A stretch of DNA of 64,000 nt. It comes from Enterobacter sp. BIGb0383 (lineage in GTDB: Bacteria; Pseudomonadota; Gammaproteobacteria; Enterobacterales; Enterobacteriaceae). Shown one piece after another: positions 61,811 through 64,000 of this stretch (positions are counted from its first letter, which is position 1; every line of letters starts with the position of its first letter). The DNA is taken from positions 1,054,001 through 1,118,000 of the forward strand of contig NZ_RJKQ01000002.1 of NCBI RefSeq assembly GCF_003751845.1, in the 5' to 3' direction. A program made the position numbers and the translations under genes. Below the pieces are notes generated by a model. The model did not search any database. It was not told where the DNA came from and saw only the letters and a program-made list of their open reading frames with translations.

Positions 61811-62192
61811 GTGTGCAGATCTGCTGCCATAACGCGGCGCGCGCCGCCGGATTTGCTTTAAGTTCCGTCAGCGACGGCGTGGATAACTGCACGCCGTCAA
61901 GAGCCAGAGGCTCGCTGCTTCCCAGACGCCAGCTATTGCATCGGCTGCCCTGCGGCAGCATCTCTACCCGGTCCGGCGTCAGGAGCAGCACCCGATCGGC
62001 GCTCAGCGTTAAGGCGCGTAAAACGTCGCCAATCAGCGGTTCCGTTAACGACGGCGGCTCCGACGCCACCATCACCAGACGGATATGCGCGGGAAGTGAG
62101 ATGGCGATTTCACCCAGCAGGGCGCCGGGTCGGCGTAGCGACCACTGCGTAATACCCAGTTGCTGTAGCTGCCAGTCTCGACGGGATGTCAT
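61779..62192 (-). CDS. holD: HolD, DNA polymerase III psi subunit
   Basis: Clamp-loader accessory subunit linking chi to the complex. 137 residues as in E. coli, started at MTSRRDWQLQQLGITQWSL; a longer frame adds 28 unsupported residues. Overlaps rimI. Confidence 0.95.
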   Translation of the reverse strand: MTSRRDWQLQQLGITQWSLRRPGALLGEIAISLPAHIRLVMVASEPPSLTEPLIGDVLRALTLSADRVLLLTPDRVEMLPQGSRCNSWRLGSSEPLALDGVQLSTPSLTELKANPAARAALWQQICTHEHDFFPQHD

Positions 62193-62338
62193 AACGAAAC
62201 CTTCCTTTTTATTAAGGGCGCAAATATAGCAAATCCGGCGATTGTGCGCCAACCACCGCGACAATCTCGCCGTCAAGGATGTAAGTTGCCCGACGACCGG
62301 GTTATAATCGGCGCCGTTATTTTTTGAGGATTCAATGC

Positions 62339-63367
62339 ATGTCTGCTTTTACCCCGGCAAGTGAAGTCTTGCTGCGCCACAGTGATGATTTCGCCCAACG
62401 CCGCGTGCTGTTTGCCGGTGATATGCAGGATGACCTGCCCGCCCGTTTTGAAACGGCCGCCAGCCGTGCCCATACCCAGCAGCTGCACCACTGGCAGGTA
62501 CTCGAACGCCAGATGGGCGAACACGTACGTTTCTCGCTGGCGGCGGACGCCAGCGATATTGCCGACAGTGATACGCTGGTCTATTACTGGCCGAAGAATA
62601 AGCCTGAAGCCCAGTTCCAGCTGATGAACCTGCTGTCGCTGATGCCGGTGGGCAGCGATATTTTTGTGATCGGTGAAAACCGCAGCGGCGTGCGCAGCGC
62701 GGAGCAGATGCTGGCCGACTACAGCCCGCTGACCAAAGTGGACAGCGCCCGTCGCTGTGGCCTCTATCATGGCCGTCTGGAAACACAGCCGACCTTCGAT
62801 GCCGAAAGCTACTGGAACAGCTACGCGCTGGATGCGCTGACCATCAAAACGCTGCCGGGCGTGTTTAGCCGCGACGGGCTGGACGTGGGCAGTAAACTGC
62901 TGCTCTCCACCCTGACGCCGCACACCAAAGGCAAAGTGCTGGACGTCGGCTGCGGTGCGGGCGTGCTCTCTGCCGTGCTGGCCAGCCACTCGCCGAAAGT
63001 GCGTTTAACGCTTACCGACGTAAGCGCTCCGGCGATAGAAGCCAGCCGCGCAACGCTTGCCGCCAACGGTCTGGAAGGTGAAGTCTTGGCCAGCAACGTC
63101 TTCTCCGAGGTGCAGGGCCGTTTCGATATGATCATCTCCAACCCGCCGTTCCACGATGGCCTGCAGACCAGCCTTGAAGCCGCACAAACGCTGATTCGCG
63201 GCGCGGTACGTCATCTGGGCACCGGCGGCGAGCTGCGTATTGTGGCCAACGCCTTCCTTCCCTACCCGCAGGTGCTGGATGAAACCTTTGGTTTCCATGA
63301 GGTGATTGCCCAGACCGGACGCTTTAAAGTTTACCGTACGGTGCTGACTCGTCAGGCGAAACGCTAA
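62339..63367 (+). CDS. rsmC: RsmC, 16S rRNA G1207 N2-methyltransferase
   Basis: SAM-dependent enzyme acting on assembled 30S. 342 residues, started at [18 protein letters not shown]. Degenerate N-terminal domain and catalytic C-terminal domain with [15 protein letters not shown] near 200-214 and catalytic NPPFHDG near 268. Divergent from holD. Confidence 0.97.
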   Translation: MSAFTPASEVLLRHSDDFAQRRVLFAGDMQDDLPARFETAASRAHTQQLHHWQVLERQMGEHVRFSLAADASDIADSDTLVYYWPKNKPEAQFQLMNLLSLMPVGSDIFVIGENRSGVRSAEQMLADYSPLTKVDSARRCGLYHGRLETQPTFDAESYWNSYALDALTIKTLPGVFSRDGLDVGSKLLLSTLTPHTKGKVLDVGCGAGVLSAVLASHSPKVRLTLTDVSAPAIEASRATLAANGLEGEVLASNVFSEVQGRFDMIISNPPFHDGLQTSLEAAQTLIRGAVRHLGTGGELRIVANAFLPYPQVLDETFGFHEVIAQTGRFKVYRTVLTRQAKR

Positions 63368-63372
63368 GCCCG

Positions 63373-63399
63373 ACGCCGGATGTCACTCTATGTCCGGCG
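63373..63399. repeat. REP-like inverted repeat after rsmC
   Basis: CGCCGGATGTCACTCTATGT...CCGGCG: GCCGGA/TCCGGC arms around a 12-nt centre, followed by GGATGTCGCTTTTT. It could be a half REP element and act as the rsmC terminator. Confidence 0.55.
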
Positions 63400-63445
63400 G
63401 ATGTCGCTTTTTACAGCAGTTGAAAATTCGTCCTGCAATTAACTG

Positions 63446-63473
63446 TTGACGTGCGGTATAAAACCACTAGAAT
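63446..63473 (+). promoter_or_regulatory. leuQPV tRNA promoter
   Basis: -35 TTGACG (63446-63451), 16-bp spacer, -10 TAGAAT (63468-63473), then a GC-rich discriminator GCGCCTCC, the mark of a stringently controlled stable-RNA promoter. Confidence 0.82.
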
Positions 63474-63519
63474 GCGCCTCCGTGGTACCGATACTTTGAT
63501 ATAAGTGTCGATATGGTAT

Positions 63520-63605
63520 GCGAAGGTGGCGGAATTGGTAGACGCGCTAGCTTCAGGTGTTAGTGTCCTTTGGATGTGGGGGTTCGAGTCCCCCCCCTCG
63601 CACCA
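63520..63605 (+). tRNA. tRNA-Leu (CAG), copy 1
   Basis: 86 nt with encoded CCA. Anticodon CAG (63554-63556) in loop CTTCAGG, long class II variable arm, T-loop GTTCGAGTC. In the variable-arm loop it reads CCTTTGG, while copies 2 and 3 read CCTTAGG. Equivalent to one of E. coli leuQ/P/V. Confidence 0.97.
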
Positions 63606-63634
63606 TAATCCACGAAATGTATCGCTCGCACTGT

Positions 63635-63720
63635 GCGAAGGTGGCGGAATTGGTAGACGCGCTAGCTTCAGGTGTTAGTGTCCTTAGGATGTGGGGGTTC
63701 GAGTCCCCCCCCTCGCACCA
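63635..63720 (+). tRNA. tRNA-Leu (CAG), copy 2
   Basis: 86 nt with encoded CCA; identical to copy 3 and one base different from copy 1. Spacer from copy 1 is 29 nt. Confidence 0.97.
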
Positions 63721-63757
63721 ACGAGGCGATACAGCAGTAAAAAAGTAAGATATCTGT

Positions 63758-63843
63758 GCGAAGGTGGCGGAATTGGTAGACGCGCTAGCTTCAGGTGTTA
63801 GTGTCCTTAGGATGTGGGGGTTCGAGTCCCCCCCCTCGCACCA
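63758..63843 (+). tRNA. tRNA-Leu (CAG), copy 3
   Basis: 86 nt with encoded CCA; identical to copy 2. Spacer from copy 2 is 37 nt. An AT-rich stretch with T-runs follows. Confidence 0.97.
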
Positions 63844-63878
63844 GCTTTCTTATTTTCTCTTCCCTGATTTTTCCTGTT

Positions 63879-64000
63879 TTATCCCAACACTCTCAGATTC
63901 ATCACCACCAGCATCATTCCACCGATCAGCGCGATACCCGACGGCAGCAAAACGAAATGTCTCAGCCGACGATGATAGAGCATGGCGGGCGTCAGCACTA
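63879..64000 (-). CDS. C-terminal end of a membrane protein (partial)
   Basis: About 39 codons ending in TAA, cut by the right edge. The visible part has a basic loop (YHRRLRHF) and a final hydrophobic helix (VLLPSGIALIGGMMLVVMN), so it ends an inner-membrane protein. Family not recognisable from this fragment. K-12 has yjjZ/fhuF at this place. Confidence 0.5.
   Translation of the reverse strand, partial: VLTPAMLYHRRLRHFVLLPSGIALIGGMMLVVMNLRVLG

Noticed and set aside
63557-63748. 63-residue ORF through the leu tRNA genes
   Set aside because: Runs through tRNA copies 1 and 2; it is a chance open frame.
63520-63843. CRISPR-like spaced repeats
   Set aside because: The repeats are three complete tRNA-Leu genes of 86 nt with CCA ends and short spacers, not a CRISPR array.

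Overview
The window is a chromosomal segment of an enterobacterium (Enterobacteriaceae). Gene content, gene order and protein sequences match the part of the Escherichia coli chromosome that spans the thr operon: from ispH/ileS/dnaK on one side, through thrLABC, to arcA, cre, trpR, nadR/serB, deo, prfC and the leuQPV tRNA genes on the other. It runs in the reverse of the usual E. coli map direction. Many proteins are close to E. coli but not identical, and several E. coli K-12 genes of this region are missing (yaaJ/yaaX, yjjJ, yjjI/yjjW, fhuF at its usual place). Base composition looks moderately GC rich. An Enterobacter/Lelliottia/Klebsiella-like host is likely; the genus cannot be fixed from the sequence alone.

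Layout. 1-5.6 kb: ispH (cut by the window edge), fkpB, lspA, ileS, ribF, and divergent rpsT. 5.6-12.4 kb: an unrecognised exported protein, nhaR-nhaA, and dnaJ-dnaK behind two sigma32-type promoters. 12.7-19.6 kb is the most accessory stretch: satP, a Fur-boxed siderophore-type ABC transporter (permease, ATPase, binding protein), then a molybdate-type binding protein and permease behind a ModE-like operator, and an MHS-family MFS transporter. 19.7-27.4 kb: mog, talB, yaaA, thrC-thrB-thrA and the thrL attenuator. 27.5-31.6 kb: lasT, yjjY, arcA, then an OFA-family MFS transporter with a small partner protein behind a sigma54-type promoter. 31.7-42.3 kb: creD-C-B-A, rob, gpmB, yjjX, trpR, slt, ettA. 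42.3-43.0 kb: a ParD/ParE-type toxin-antitoxin cassette. 43-48.4 kb: nadR-radA-serB, ytjB, lplA. 48.4-55.7 kb: an LprI-domain exported protein, deoD-B-A-C and a CNT nucleoside transporter. 55.8-63.4 kb: yjjV, yjjU, ytjA, osmY, prfC, yjjG, rimI, holD, rsmC. 63.4-64 kb: three tandem tRNA-Leu(CAG) genes and the end of a membrane protein gene.

Most genes are core housekeeping: translation (ileS, rpsT, prfC, ettA, rsmC, rimI, tRNAs), chaperones, threonine synthesis, nucleoside salvage and global regulators (arcA, creBC, rob, trpR). The points most worth a second look are in the accessory parts. The molybdate-type SBP/permease pair has a 24-bp ModE-like operator, no ATPase gene, and a permease whose only start that keeps the first membrane helix is an AUA codon after a strong Shine-Dalgarno. 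The OFA transporter has a textbook -24/-12 promoter. The two deo operators are only about 153 bp apart. A toxin-antitoxin cassette with its own inverted-repeat operator sits between ettA and nadR.
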